NCBI GenBank assembly: GCA_017480145.1
Contig: JAFVBF010000071.1
Span: 1-64,000 of the forward strand
Direction of reading: 5' to 3'
DNA: 64,000 nt
Origin: Bacteroidales bacterium
Lineage (GTDB): Bacteria > Bacteroidota > Bacteroidia > Bacteroidales > P3
Positions within the stretch are counted from its first letter, which is position 1, and the number at the start of each line of letters is the position of its first letter. A program made the translations under genes and the position numbers. Below, in pieces: positions 55,801 through 64,000 of the stretch. The notes beneath the pieces were generated by a model, which worked only from the letters and a program-made list of their open reading frames with translations, ran no database searches and had not been told where the DNA came from.

Positions 55801-56781
55801 ATGAAACGGCGTTTTCTCATATTTATTATAGTAACACTGTCTTACCCGTTACTGCCGGCTCAGAATAAGGCGGAAATGTCCAAGTTTCAGCTCCAGTTGA
55901 ACCAGCTGTTTGACCAAGTATATAATGCTCCCACTGATAATGAACGTTATCTGGCTAATGAGTCGGCTGTTCATCTGCTCTCGAAAGCCTTGGAGATGGA
56001 GAATTCCTTTAAATGGAAATGGGATCTCGGCACACGGGTATCCGTGTTAACTGCTTCGGATGGTAAGTTCCGAATCTTTAGTTGGCCAGTGCGACGAGAT
56101 AATGGCGAATACGAATGTTTTGGATTTGTGCAGGCATATGACGAAGGCGAGGAGGAATGGGTGGTGACCGTCCTGCACGACAAATCGGATGAAATTATCA
56201 ATCCCGAAGAATCGATATTGGCTGCAGACCAGTGGCTTGGTGCCGTCTATCAGTCTCTTGTTGAGACATCGCATGGCGGACATCACTATTATATGTTGCT
56301 GGGTTGGACGGGTGTGGATATGCTCACCCAGCGCAAGGTCATAGAGCCTATATGGTTTAAGCGCAAAGGGGCTGCTCCCCTTTTTGGACAGCCTGTGTTT
56401 CGTCGCGATGGCAATCGCCGCCGCGTTATACTATGTTACTCAAATAATGCCATGGTCAATCTGCGGTATGAGGTGCAGTTTACTCGTCAGATAGAGAAGA
56501 AAAGGGTGAAGGTGAAGGGGAGTAAGAAGCCTGTGATAGAGCAAATCAATCACGATGAAAAGCAGCGCATGATTATCTTTGACGAAGTGGCTCCCCAGGT
56601 ACCAGGCATGGAGGGGTTGTTCCAATATTATGTGCCATCGGGTGTTGAACTGGCCTATGTGTTTATGGATGGCAAATGGGCTCTCAAAGACAATGCTCAG
56701 GGCCGTCTTGCCGATAAAAAGCTCAACAAGGAATTTGCCCCGATAGACAAGCCTGCGCCACAATACAGGATGCAGGACTGA
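55801..56781 (+). CDS. Exported protein of unknown function
   Basis: A 326-residue protein with a signal peptide (MKRRFLIFIIVTLSYPLLPAQ). The mature protein has a helical N-terminus and strand-rich middle with WKWDLGTRVSVLTASDGKF, RIFSWPVRRDNGEYECFGFV, HYYMLLGWTGVDMLTQRK and a C-terminal YVFMDGKWALKD. It recurs in Bacteroidota as a hypothetical protein to my knowledge, with no assigned role. It is 41 bases upstream of dxs and may share its transcript. Confidence 0.7.
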   Translation: MKRRFLIFIIVTLSYPLLPAQNKAEMSKFQLQLNQLFDQVYNAPTDNERYLANESAVHLLSKALEMENSFKWKWDLGTRVSVLTASDGKFRIFSWPVRRDNGEYECFGFVQAYDEGEEEWVVTVLHDKSDEIINPEESILAADQWLGAVYQSLVETSHGGHHYYMLLGWTGVDMLTQRKVIEPIWFKRKGAAPLFGQPVFRRDGNRRRVILCYSNNAMVNLRYEVQFTRQIEKKRVKVKGSKKPVIEQINHDEKQRMIIFDEVAPQVPGMEGLFQYYVPSGVELAYVFMDGKWALKDNAQGRLADKKLNKEFAPIDKPAPQYRMQD

Positions 56782-56822
56782 CTTTTGACTCGTCGAACTC
56801 AAGAATAAGACACACGGTTTTC

Positions 56823-58724
56823 ATGGACACGCTTTTGCAAAACATCAATACTCCGCAGGATTTAAAGAATCTTGACATTCAATCCCTGTGTCGGCTTTCG
56901 GCAGAAATCCGACAGTATATTATAGAAACTTTGGCCTCTCATCCAGGTCATCTGGCCTCAAGTCTGGGCACGGTGGAGTTGACCTTAGCCCTGCATCGAG
57001 TTTTTAATACTCCTGATGATAAGTTGGTGTGGGATGTTGGGCATCAGGCTTATGCGCATAAAATTATCACTGGAAGACGGCTTCAATTTCCCACGATTCG
57101 CACCTATGGGGGGCTGAGTGGTTTCCCCCGTATGGACGAGAGCCCTTATGATGCCTTTGGCACCGGACATAGTTCGACATCTATATCCGCTGCGCTGGGG
57201 ATGGCTATGGCTTCGAAGTTGCAGGGCAATGAGAGTCGCCAGCATATTGCTGTTATAGGCGATGGCTCGATGACGGGTGGAGAAGCTTTTGAGGCTTTGA
57301 ATAATGCAGGTGTTTCCAAGGCAAACATACTTGTTGTATTGAATGACAACGGCATTTCGATAGACAAAGCCGTGGGTGGGCTTAGCCGCAATCTGACAAG
57401 AATCACATCATCACGTAGGTATAATGCCCTCAAAGAGCGGGTGTGGAATATGCTGGGTGGAGGCACTGACAAGGGTAAAGGGCGCCGACGTCATCGTCGT
57501 GTTGGGGTCTATCAATATCTGACTTTCATGGCCAAGACCGCATTGCTTGGAGAACCCAATCTTTTTGAGGCCTTAGGCTTTCGTTATTTCGGACCTATAG
57601 ACGGTCATGATATGGATGAATTGGTTTCTACACTTGAGAAACTGCGAGACTTGAAAGGCCCTAAGGTGTTGCATATTGTGACCAAGAAGGGCAAGGGACT
57701 TCGCTCTGCGGAACAGAATCCTGTGGTTTACCATGCTCCTGGTCCTTTTGATGCGACGACTGGTCTTCGGCAGACATCTGGACATCAAGAGTCTCAGCCT
57801 CCTAAATATCAAGATGTTTTTGGTCATACTATCATCGAACTTGCTGAAAGGAATCCTCGCATTGTGGGTATTACGCCAGCTATGCTGACCGGATGTTCGC
57901 TGAATATGATGAAAGATGTGATGCCGGATCGTACATTTGATGTGGGTATTGCAGAGCAACATGCTGTTACATTTTCTGCTGGATTGGCGGCGCAGGGGCT
58001 TCTTCCATTCTGCAATATCTATTCCTCATTCATGCAGCGTGCATTTGACCAGATTATACATGATGTGGCACTACAGCATTTGCCTGTAGTTATGTGTCTG
58101 GATAGGGCAGGGCTGGTTGGTGATGATGGAGCCACGCACCATGGGGTGTTTGACATCGCTTATCTTCGATTTATTCCGGGACTGACTATCTGTGCCCCTA
58201 TGGACGATCATGAACTGAGAAATCTGATGTTTACATCTCAACTGCCAGATCAGGGCCCCTTTGTTATCCGTTATCCCCGCGGACAGGCAGTGAACGTGGA
58301 TTGGCACAACGAAATGGAGGCTGTCCCAATTGGCAAGGGTCGTCGGTTGGTTGATGGCACGGATGTGGCTATCCTCAGTCTTGGACATCCTGGTAATGAT
58401 GCCCTTGTTGCTGCGCGGCAGTTGTCAGAATACGGCATATCCGCAGCCGTCTATGATATGCGTTTTGTAAAACCATTGGATACGGATTTATTGGATTCTG
58501 TGGCTCATCATGGGTTTCGCCGCATCATCACCGTGGAGGATGGTGTTCGTCAGGGTGGGTTTGGCAGTGCTGTGTTGGAATATTTTGCCCAGATAGGTTG
58601 TTCAACGCCGGTCACTATACTGGGTATTCCCGACCACTTTATTACCCATGGTAGTTTGTCTCAGTTGCATAAAGACTGTGGCATTGACGCTGAGTCCATT
58701 ATTGCTGCTGCATTGGCAAATTAG
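56823..58724 (+). CDS. dxs: 1-deoxy-D-xylulose-5-phosphate synthase
   Basis: Thiamine-diphosphate enzyme that condenses pyruvate and glyceraldehyde-3-phosphate, entry to the MEP isoprenoid pathway. The 633-residue protein has HPGHLASSLGTVELT, the ThDP motif GDGSMTGGEAFEALNNAG, RGLRSAEQNP-like KKGKGLRSAEQN, and DVGIAEQHAVTFSAGLA, DRAGLVGDDGATHHG, PRGQA. Full length. Its TAG overlaps the convergent acyltransferase's stop by shared bases TTAG. Confidence 0.96.
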   Translation: MDTLLQNINTPQDLKNLDIQSLCRLSAEIRQYIIETLASHPGHLASSLGTVELTLALHRVFNTPDDKLVWDVGHQAYAHKIITGRRLQFPTIRTYGGLSGFPRMDESPYDAFGTGHSSTSISAALGMAMASKLQGNESRQHIAVIGDGSMTGGEAFEALNNAGVSKANILVVLNDNGISIDKAVGGLSRNLTRITSSRRYNALKERVWNMLGGGTDKGKGRRRHRRVGVYQYLTFMAKTALLGEPNLFEALGFRYFGPIDGHDMDELVSTLEKLRDLKGPKVLHIVTKKGKGLRSAEQNPVVYHAPGPFDATTGLRQTSGHQESQPPKYQDVFGHTIIELAERNPRIVGITPAMLTGCSLNMMKDVMPDRTFDVGIAEQHAVTFSAGLAAQGLLPFCNIYSSFMQRAFDQIIHDVALQHLPVVMCLDRAGLVGDDGATHHGVFDIAYLRFIPGLTICAPMDDHELRNLMFTSQLPDQGPFVIRYPRGQAVNVDWHNEMEAVPIGKGRRLVDGTDVAILSLGHPGNDALVAARQLSEYGISAAVYDMRFVKPLDTDLLDSVAHHGFRRIITVEDGVRQGGFGSAVLEYFAQIGCSTPVTILGIPDHFITHGSLSQLHKDCGIDAESIIAAALAN

Positions 58725-59986
58725 CAGAAAATGCGGCGAAACCAGTCGGTCAAAGGTGCTGACAGCCTTGCCATGATGATGGCTGTGGCAAATGTTACAA
58801 GCCCCCATATCCAGCCATGCATAATGCCTATGATGATGCTAATACATGGAATGTATAATGCGGATAGCAGCAGTCGAATACCGAAGTTGAAAGAACTCCT
58901 GAATTGTGAGTCGTCAATCCAACGGCGTACCAGTAGGTGTGTGGGTAGTAAGAGTAGGGGATAAGCCATGAGGCAGAAACCAATGATTGTTCGTGCTAAG
59001 GGCAGTGCCACTGCCGCTATCGCTATGGCAATCAGTATTGAAATACGTAGTATAAGATTGGGCAGACTGAGCGGTTCGGCAATGCTTTTCAATCTTTTAT
59101 GATGCTTGTGGCACCATGCCTCTTTTTCGTCAGCATAATTAATAAGATTATTTAACTGCCGTGTATTCTCTGGAGTATTGGTTTGTTCCAAATTGTCAAG
59201 TCGTTGAGCTATTTGCTGTCGGACAAGGAATCTGTTGAAAGGCGTGTCATTTAACTGCTGCTTTTGTCGTTCTTGAGGATTCATCAGGTCGCAGAGTTCC
59301 TCAAAAGGCTTGTAGTAGCGCTGGCTGTCTATGTGGTGCATGACTTGGCGTAATTCCATCGTCAGAGCATCTCGCATGGCGTTAAGGGCCTTGGGTTCGT
59401 CAGCAAGGAATTCGGTCATGAACTGTCTTACGTCAATCGGGTTGCCGACATTGAGGATGGCATGGCTGTAAGGGCGTTCATAGTCATCAAGGTAAATGCC
59501 CAATGGAACGATGTAAAGTGGTTTATTGCCCATTGCGGCCTGGGTGTTTCCTGCAATACGGAAAAGACCTTTCACTAAGGGTAGGAGTTGGTGGCGGTTG
59601 TTATGTCGTCCCTCGCTCATCATGCATAGTGGATGCCCATCGAGTAATACTTGTTGTGATTGGTCGAAAGTGTGTTGGTTGCGTTCCAAGCATTTCAGCC
59701 CATCGCGGCGGCGGAAGATGGGAAACATTTTTAGAAAGGTCAAAAAGCGGTTCGCTATTGGATGTGCGAAGATGTCTCCACGACAGATGAAATAGACCGG
59801 GCGGGAAATCATTACCAGTATAAGCAGTGGTTCCATCATTGCATTTTGGTGACATGGGGCCAGAATATATCCACCCTCCTTTGGCAATCGTTCGGCTCCC
59901 TTGATGGTAATACTTGCGTAATGGCATTGGGTTGCGAAGTCAACCACGGGACGAAATAGTCGATATAAAAAGTCGCTAACGTTCAT
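58721..59986 (-). CDS. Glycerol-phosphate acyltransferase-like (PlsC family) membrane protein
   Basis: A 421-residue protein with an N-terminal PlsC-type acyltransferase domain: PCHQNAMMEPLLIL (the family's His plus an acidic residue, here Glu where Asp is usual), FPIFRRRDGLKC, SEGRHNNRHQLLPL, VPLGIYLDDYE. The C-terminal 120 residues hold four membrane helices. It transfers an acyl chain to a glycerol-phosphate lipid or a similar acceptor. The gene is convergent with dxs. Confidence 0.83.
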   Translation of the reverse strand: MNVSDFLYRLFRPVVDFATQCHYASITIKGAERLPKEGGYILAPCHQNAMMEPLLILVMISRPVYFICRGDIFAHPIANRFLTFLKMFPIFRRRDGLKCLERNQHTFDQSQQVLLDGHPLCMMSEGRHNNRHQLLPLVKGLFRIAGNTQAAMGNKPLYIVPLGIYLDDYERPYSHAILNVGNPIDVRQFMTEFLADEPKALNAMRDALTMELRQVMHHIDSQRYYKPFEELCDLMNPQERQKQQLNDTPFNRFLVRQQIAQRLDNLEQTNTPENTRQLNNLINYADEKEAWCHKHHKRLKSIAEPLSLPNLILRISILIAIAIAAVALPLARTIIGFCLMAYPLLLLPTHLLVRRWIDDSQFRSSFNFGIRLLLSALYIPCISIIIGIMHGWIWGLVTFATAIIMARLSAPLTDWFRRIFC

Positions 59987-60129
59987 GTGTCATTAATAAT
60001 CAATCATCTTTTTGATCCATGTGCATCCTGCCACAATATTCTCTACCTGATAAATGATAAACAAGAATGTCTTTTGAAATATTGTTTTTAGGGTAGTATG
60101 GTTAAGATTATATCAGAGTTTTAATATTT

Positions 60130-60312
60130 CTAAGAAAAGATGGCAATGTGGCAGATAATATTGACGATATCAGCCACTTTTTTACATCGGATTTTGTGAT
60201 GGTGGTGTATTTTCGCATCCTTAATGTGTAGCATTGCGTCTAATTGGTGTTTTATTATTTGTGTAAAGTATTGGCTGCAATGCATGATTCGCTCAAGGCT
60301 GATAAATGCCAT
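60130..60312 (-). CDS. Possible small protein (60 aa)
   Basis: A 60-residue basic ORF (MAFISLERIMHCSQYF at the start, a His cluster at residues 36-39) with a consensus -7 box about 60 bases upstream on the minus strand (60373-60380). Nothing similar is known to me. The start of the transcript is supported by the box; coding is not. A short RNA is the alternative. The rest of 59987-60129 and 60313-60513 shows no gene. Confidence 0.3.
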   Translation of the reverse strand: MAFISLERIMHCSQYFTQIIKHQLDAMLHIKDAKIHHHHKIRCKKVADIVNIICHIAIFS

Positions 60313-60372
60313 AATCTTTTCATCTTAGCCAATCTTGTGGTCTATTGCAATCTCATATCCAATATCCAGATG

Positions 60373-60380
60373 CAAAGATA
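60373..60380 (-). promoter_or_regulatory. -7 box for a short minus-strand transcript
   Basis: Minus-strand TATCTTTG followed by C, pointing left into 60312-60130. No known gene lies there except the 60-codon ORF. Confidence 0.45.
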
Positions 60381-60513
60381 ACACTAATTTTCTCGATTTT
60401 GGCTACTTTTGTGCTCCTTTTCTTACTCATTTTGTTGTAGAAATTTGAAATGTTAGTCTCGTTCGAAAATGGTGAATAAGCATGGTAATCTATCAATCTG
60501 ACTCTTTTTTTTG

Positions 60514-60521
60514 TATCTTTG
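60514..60521 (+). promoter_or_regulatory. -7 promoter box for the small lipoprotein
   Basis: TATCTTTG followed by C, 93 bases upstream of ATG 60615. Confidence 0.6.
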
Positions 60522-60614
60522 CATATATAACGGATTATGTACCCTGATATATACAATATTATCACTATTTGCCCGTTATTGACAAACAATACATCATAAA
60601 TAAACCTATACATC

Positions 60615-60737
60615 ATGAAAAAGTCATTATCAATCATCTGTCTGGTTGCGGTTTTTGCAATGTTAGCAGCCTCATGTGCACAGCACAACACTTGTCCGGC
60701 CTACCGCGGATCGGTGGCTATGGTGGCAGAGGAATAA
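60615..60737 (+). CDS. 40-residue lipoprotein with a CPAY motif
   Basis: A 40-residue ORF: Lys-Lys start, hydrophobic stretch (residues 4-19), lipobox LAASC with lipidated Cys21, then only 19 mature residues containing NTCPAY. Small lipoproteins with a similar Cys-Pro-Ala-Tyr motif are known in Bacteroidota, function unknown. The promoter box before it and the terminator-like hairpin 27 bases after it support a real single-gene unit. Confidence 0.72.
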   Translation: MKKSLSIICLVAVFAMLAASCAQHNTCPAYRGSVAMVAEE

Positions 60738-60763
60738 CTCTCATTTTCACAATTAAAACGTTT

Positions 60764-60812
60764 GCAAGCCGTCACATTTTCAGGGTATGTGGCGGCTTGC
60801 ATATGTTTTGTT
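60764..60812 (+). terminator. Terminator-like hairpin
   Basis: GCAAGCCGTCACAT (60764-60777) pairs with ATGTGGCGGCTTGC (60787-60800) with one G-U/mismatch, followed by ATATGTTTTGTTT, 27 bases after the lipoprotein stop. Confidence 0.75.
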
Positions 60813-60861
60813 TCTGTGGCGTGAGGGAAGACAACAATAAAATAAAAGTCAGTCTGCTCCT

Positions 60862-63330
60862 TTAATCAGGATCTACATCATATATTACTCTCAGTTGGGC
60901 AAATTTTTTGTCTGACATTAATTTGTCAAAAATATCCAGGATGATTTGTTTCGCCTGCTGTAATGGCTCCCCTTTCTCAAAGCGAAGCATCACTTTCTTG
61001 ATGAACAGTCCTCTTATACGGTTTACCGATGGGTAGTCTGGCCCTATTACCCTTCCAGCAAACATCATTCGCAGTCTCTGAGCCGCTATGGCTGCCGCTT
61101 CGTTGAGCACCTCCTGATGGCGATGTTGCAACGTGATTTCTACCATCCTGTAATAGGGCGGATAGCGGAAAATTCGTCGCTCTTGTATTTGTCCACAATA
61201 CATCCGATCATAATTATTGTCTATTACGTCACGTATGGCTTGATGGTAAGGGTCGTAAGTCTGTATGATGACTTTGCCTTCCTGTCCATGCCTTCCAGCC
61301 CGTCCGCTCACCTGTGTCATCAGCTGGAACGCTCGTTCATAGGCTTTGTAGTCGGGAAAATGGATTAGATTGTCTGCACTCAGTATTCCAACCACGCTCA
61401 CGTTGTCAAAATCCAGTCCTTTGGTCACCATCTGTGTTCCTACAAGGATGTCGATGTGTCGCTGCTCAAAGTCGCTTATGATTTCCAGATAGCGGTTCTT
61501 CTGAGTTGTGCTGTCTAAATCCATGCGGGCAATCCTTGCCTCTGGGAACAACAGGGCAAGGTCCTCTTCTATTCGCTCGGTTCCAAATCCTCGCATTGAG
61601 AGATGGTGAGAGTGGCAGGCTGGACATTCCGAGGGCATCCCTATCGAATATCCGCAGTAGTGGCAGCGTAAGCTGTGGGTGGCCTTGTGATACACCAGCG
61701 ACACGTCGCAATGCTGGCACTGGGGTGTCCAATGGCAGTCGTCGCATTCTATGCGTAGCGAGAACCCACGTCGGTTCTGAAAGAGAATTACCTGCTCTTT
61801 TCGTTCCAGAGCCTCTTGGATGTGTTTGATTAAGAAATGAGAGAAGTATCCGTTGGTCTCTTTTCTACGTGTGGCCTCCTTCATGTCCGCACACAATACT
61901 TCGGGCATCTGCTGCCCGCCGTACCGTTTCGTCATTTCTACCAGGCCGTATTTGGCGTTTTTGGCGTTGAAATAGCTCTCTATGGAGGGTGTGGCCGAAC
62001 CAAGCACTGTACGTGCATGCCACAGGTGGCCCAGATAGATGGCCGAATCGCGACCTTGATATCGCGGCGCTGGTTCATACTGTTTGTAAGAGGGGTCGTG
62101 TTCTTCGTCCACTACCACCAAGCCTAGATTGTGAAATGGCAAAAATAGTGCGCTTCTGGCACCGATCAGCACCCTGTAGCCCCCTTTATCGGCCTGCCGG
62201 GTTCGATGCCAGACCTCGGCTCGTTGTGACGGGCTAAAGCGAGAGTGATAGACACCCACAGCATTGCCGAAATACCGTCTTAGTCGATTGATGAGCTGCG
62301 CGGTGAGTGCTATCTCGGGCAGCAGGAACAGGGCCTGTCTTCCCTCTTTCAGTGTGTCGTCAATCAGCCTGATATAAACCTCCGTTTTGCCAGATGAGGT
62401 AACACCGTGCAGAAGTGACACGTCGTGCGTGTCCCTCTTCAGGTAGTCATAAGCCGCTTGCTGGCAGTCGTTCAGCACAATACTGGTTGGCGAAAGCATT
62501 TGGCTTTCGTCGTATGTTTCTATTCTGCTGGCCACGCGATCCTCCTGTACCAGTACGCCATTCTTTATTAGCGTGTTTATGGCCGAGACCGAAAGGTCTT
62601 TGCATTCGGTCAGTTCCTTCTTGGCTACAGCCTCGGCTCCGAAGTGGCTCAGCTGCATGAATTTTAGAAGTACTGATAATTGTTTTTGGGTTGTGGAACG
62701 TTTCTCCAGTCGGTCAAAAAGGTCTCGGCGTGCATCCTCGCTGGCATAGTCATTGTGAAGTGATAGGTAGGACACGGTGCGTGGGGTGAAACGCTGGTGG
62801 AGGTCCTCATCCATGATGACGATTTTTCTTTCTATCAGCGAGTTGATGAGGGGCATGATTTTCTTTAGGCCCAGTGCGAGGCTGATGTCGTTGACAGACA
62901 TTGTGGAATGCTCCGAAAGCAGCATTACTAAACGCATCTCGTTGTCGGTCAGTTCTTCCAGCACCCCGGAAAAGTCAGGGTGTATGGCCAGTACCGATTC
63001 TGAAGCAATGCGCAGAGATGAGGGGAGCGCTATCGCCATCACATCGCCAACATAGCACATATAGTAGGTGGCCATCCATTCCCAGAAACGTAGCTGTTCT
63101 TCTCCCACAATGGGATTTTCGTCTATGATAGAGAGTACGTATTTTGTTTGATAGGTGGGGGTATTCTCGTGAACTTTCCGTACCAGGGCAGAGTAGAGTT
63201 TTTTCTTACCAAATTGTACAACCACACGTTGTCCTATGCATATGGCATCGTTATACTCCTGTGGCACGCGGTAGGTGTAGGTACTGGGCAGGTGTAGTGG
63301 CAGTATTACGTCAACAAAAAGGGTCTTCAC
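60862..63330 (-). CDS. priA: Primosomal protein N' (replication restart helicase)
   Basis: An 822-residue superfamily 2 helicase that reloads the replisome at collapsed forks. The 3'-end-binding domain is N-terminal, then Walker A LLHGVTSSGKTEVY, VVDEEHDPSYKQ (DEAH-like box), GSATPSIES, and eight zinc-binding cysteines in the region CDDCHWTPQCQHC...CHYCGYS...CPACHSHH, ending with GTERIEEDLALLFP and TQMVTKGLDFDNV. Slightly longer than E. coli PriA (732) because of insertions. A promoter box lies about 205 bases upstream. Confidence 0.96.
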   Translation of the reverse strand: MKTLFVDVILPLHLPSTYTYRVPQEYNDAICIGQRVVVQFGKKKLYSALVRKVHENTPTYQTKYVLSIIDENPIVGEEQLRFWEWMATYYMCYVGDVMAIALPSSLRIASESVLAIHPDFSGVLEELTDNEMRLVMLLSEHSTMSVNDISLALGLKKIMPLINSLIERKIVIMDEDLHQRFTPRTVSYLSLHNDYASEDARRDLFDRLEKRSTTQKQLSVLLKFMQLSHFGAEAVAKKELTECKDLSVSAINTLIKNGVLVQEDRVASRIETYDESQMLSPTSIVLNDCQQAAYDYLKRDTHDVSLLHGVTSSGKTEVYIRLIDDTLKEGRQALFLLPEIALTAQLINRLRRYFGNAVGVYHSRFSPSQRAEVWHRTRQADKGGYRVLIGARSALFLPFHNLGLVVVDEEHDPSYKQYEPAPRYQGRDSAIYLGHLWHARTVLGSATPSIESYFNAKNAKYGLVEMTKRYGGQQMPEVLCADMKEATRRKETNGYFSHFLIKHIQEALERKEQVILFQNRRGFSLRIECDDCHWTPQCQHCDVSLVYHKATHSLRCHYCGYSIGMPSECPACHSHHLSMRGFGTERIEEDLALLFPEARIARMDLDSTTQKNRYLEIISDFEQRHIDILVGTQMVTKGLDFDNVSVVGILSADNLIHFPDYKAYERAFQLMTQVSGRAGRHGQEGKVIIQTYDPYHQAIRDVIDNNYDRMYCGQIQERRIFRYPPYYRMVEITLQHRHQEVLNEAAAIAAQRLRMMFAGRVIGPDYPSVNRIRGLFIKKVMLRFEKGEPLQQAKQIILDIFDKLMSDKKFAQLRVIYDVDPD

Positions 63331-63534
63331 TACGTTTATGGGCTTTATGATCTATAGATAAGGGCTATCAGGCGAGGATTTGTCTTATGGCCGTATTGGC
63401 AATGATAGGGGAACCCCACCACGACAAATTAATAAATTGAGGAATACCGATTAAAGAGCATAAAAATATGATTGAATAACTATAAATACCTAAATTCAAT
63501 CACAGACCTGGTGTCCAGCGACTAAAACAATTCG

Positions 63535-63542
63535 CAAAGGTA
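63535..63542 (-). promoter_or_regulatory. -7 promoter box for priA
   Basis: Minus-strand TACCTTTG followed by C, in the 286-base divergent region between priA and the glycosyltransferase. The priA leader would be about 195 bases; nothing else is visible in it. Confidence 0.5.
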
Positions 63543-63616
63543 CTATTTTTTCTGCACTATCGTTATATTTCAGTGGGTTTTTATGTCTCTCTTTTTGCCA
63601 TCAGTATTCTATCTTC

Positions 63617-64000
63617 ATGCGAATAGCTGTAGCCGTTACCAATGACCTTGTCACCGATCAGCGGGTTGCCCGCAGTTGCTCTGCTTTGTGTGAAGCAGGC
63701 CACAGCGTGACCCTTATCGGACGTCTCCTGCCCGAAAGCCAGTCTCTCAGTCGCCCCTACCGGATTATTCGTATGCGCCTGATTTTCCGCAAGAAAATGT
63801 GGTTCTATGCTGAGTATAACTTTCGGCTCTTTTTTAAATTATTGCGGCTCAATCCCGACATGGTCTATGCTAATGACACTGACACTCTTTTGGCATCTTA
63901 TTGCGCTTCTCGTGTATTGCATTGTCCATTGTTTTTCGATGCCCACGAGATGTTCCCCGAGGTACCTGAGTTGGTGGGGCGTCCTTGGGTAAAGCACTTC
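63617..64000 (+). CDS. Partial glycosyltransferase, GT4-like N-terminal domain
   Basis: The frame starts at ATG 63617 and remains open to the window end (128 residues visible). It has the N-terminal Rossmann-like half of GT-B enzymes, beginning RIAVAVTNDLVTDQRVARSC, then LCEAGHSVTLIGR, PDMVYANDTDTLLASY and FFDAHEMFPEVPEL. This pattern is characteristic of family-4 glycosyltransferases in Bacteroidota. Substrate and acceptor cannot be told from this half. Confidence 0.82.
   Translation, partial: MRIAVAVTNDLVTDQRVARSCSALCEAGHSVTLIGRLLPESQSLSRPYRIIRMRLIFRKKMWFYAEYNFRLFFKLLRLNPDMVYANDTDTLLASYCASRVLHCPLFFDAHEMFPEVPELVGRPWVKHF

Noticed and set aside
60353..60691. 112-codon ORF on the minus strand
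   Set aside because: It runs antisense through the promoter and start of the small lipoprotein and has no family features.
1..64000. CRISPR arrays, tRNA or rRNA genes and complete insertion sequences
   Set aside because: Looked for regularly spaced repeats, T-loop signatures and transposase motifs; none found by reading.

Overview
This window is chromosomal DNA from a member of the Bacteroidota, most likely the order Bacteroidales and Prevotella-like. The evidence is the repeated -7 promoter box TAnnTTTG (often followed by C) upstream of genes on both strands, the near absence of Shine-Dalgarno sequences, a short primary sigma factor without region 1.1, many small lipoproteins with an SxxC-type lipobox, and family-specific genes such as GldB, DUF3098, DUF349 and the ffh-folD pair. 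No rRNA, tRNA, CRISPR array or intact insertion sequence was found.

Layout. 1-1.1 kb: the edge of an accessory element, with a replication-initiator-like gene leaving the window on the left, hairpins and a tiny ORF. 1.1-2.9 kb: a YolD-like protein and a UmuC-type Y-family polymerase. 3.1-8.9 kb: pyrE, a formylglycine-enzyme-like protein, a hypoxanthine-type phosphoribosyltransferase, a lipoprotein and a large AsmA-like protein, closed by a 22-bp perfect hairpin. 9-11.3 kb: folD and ffh on the minus strand. 11.5-17.9 kb: rpoD, rsmG, guaA, a LysM/periplasmic-binding protein, lpxC and lpxA. 18.3-23.1 kb: a minus-strand glycan operon (UDP-sugar 6-dehydrogenase, O-antigen ligase/polymerase, WlbA-like dehydrogenase, DegT aminotransferase). 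23.8-27.1 kb: a ThrE-type exporter, an amino/dicarboxylate symporter and an HD hydrolase. 27.4-31.1 kb: an AspT/YidE-type transporter and an acyl-CoA ligase. 31.3-35.6 kb: the Trk potassium system (trkA plus two trkH paralogues). 35.8-43.3 kb: a flavin-reductase-like lipoprotein, then DUF349, gldB, an LTA-synthase-like enzyme, a diacylglycerol kinase-like protein and SUI1/YciH. 43.4-53.2 kb: a long minus-strand envelope, RNA-modification and DNA-maintenance region (nlpC, ftsB/divIC, mltD, ABC-F, rarA, queA, truB, uppP, DUF3098, ftsX). 53.3-55.7 kb: dnaN, a lipoprotein and dapD. 55.8-64 kb: a secreted unknown, dxs, an acyltransferase, a 40-residue lipoprotein, priA and the start of a glycosyltransferase.

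The region is mostly housekeeping and envelope biogenesis: lipid A (lpxC, lpxA), undecaprenyl phosphate recycling (uppP), isoprenoid supply (dxs), diaminopimelate (dapD), surface glycan synthesis, lytic transglycosylase and NlpC peptidase, division (ftsX, ftsB). The main irregularities are a one-base frameshift in dnaN, an in-frame TAG in trkA, a GTG start directly after a stop in the first trkH, an LpxC that lacks the FabZ domain normally fused to it in this group, and two intergenic regions that look like small structured RNAs with their own promoters.
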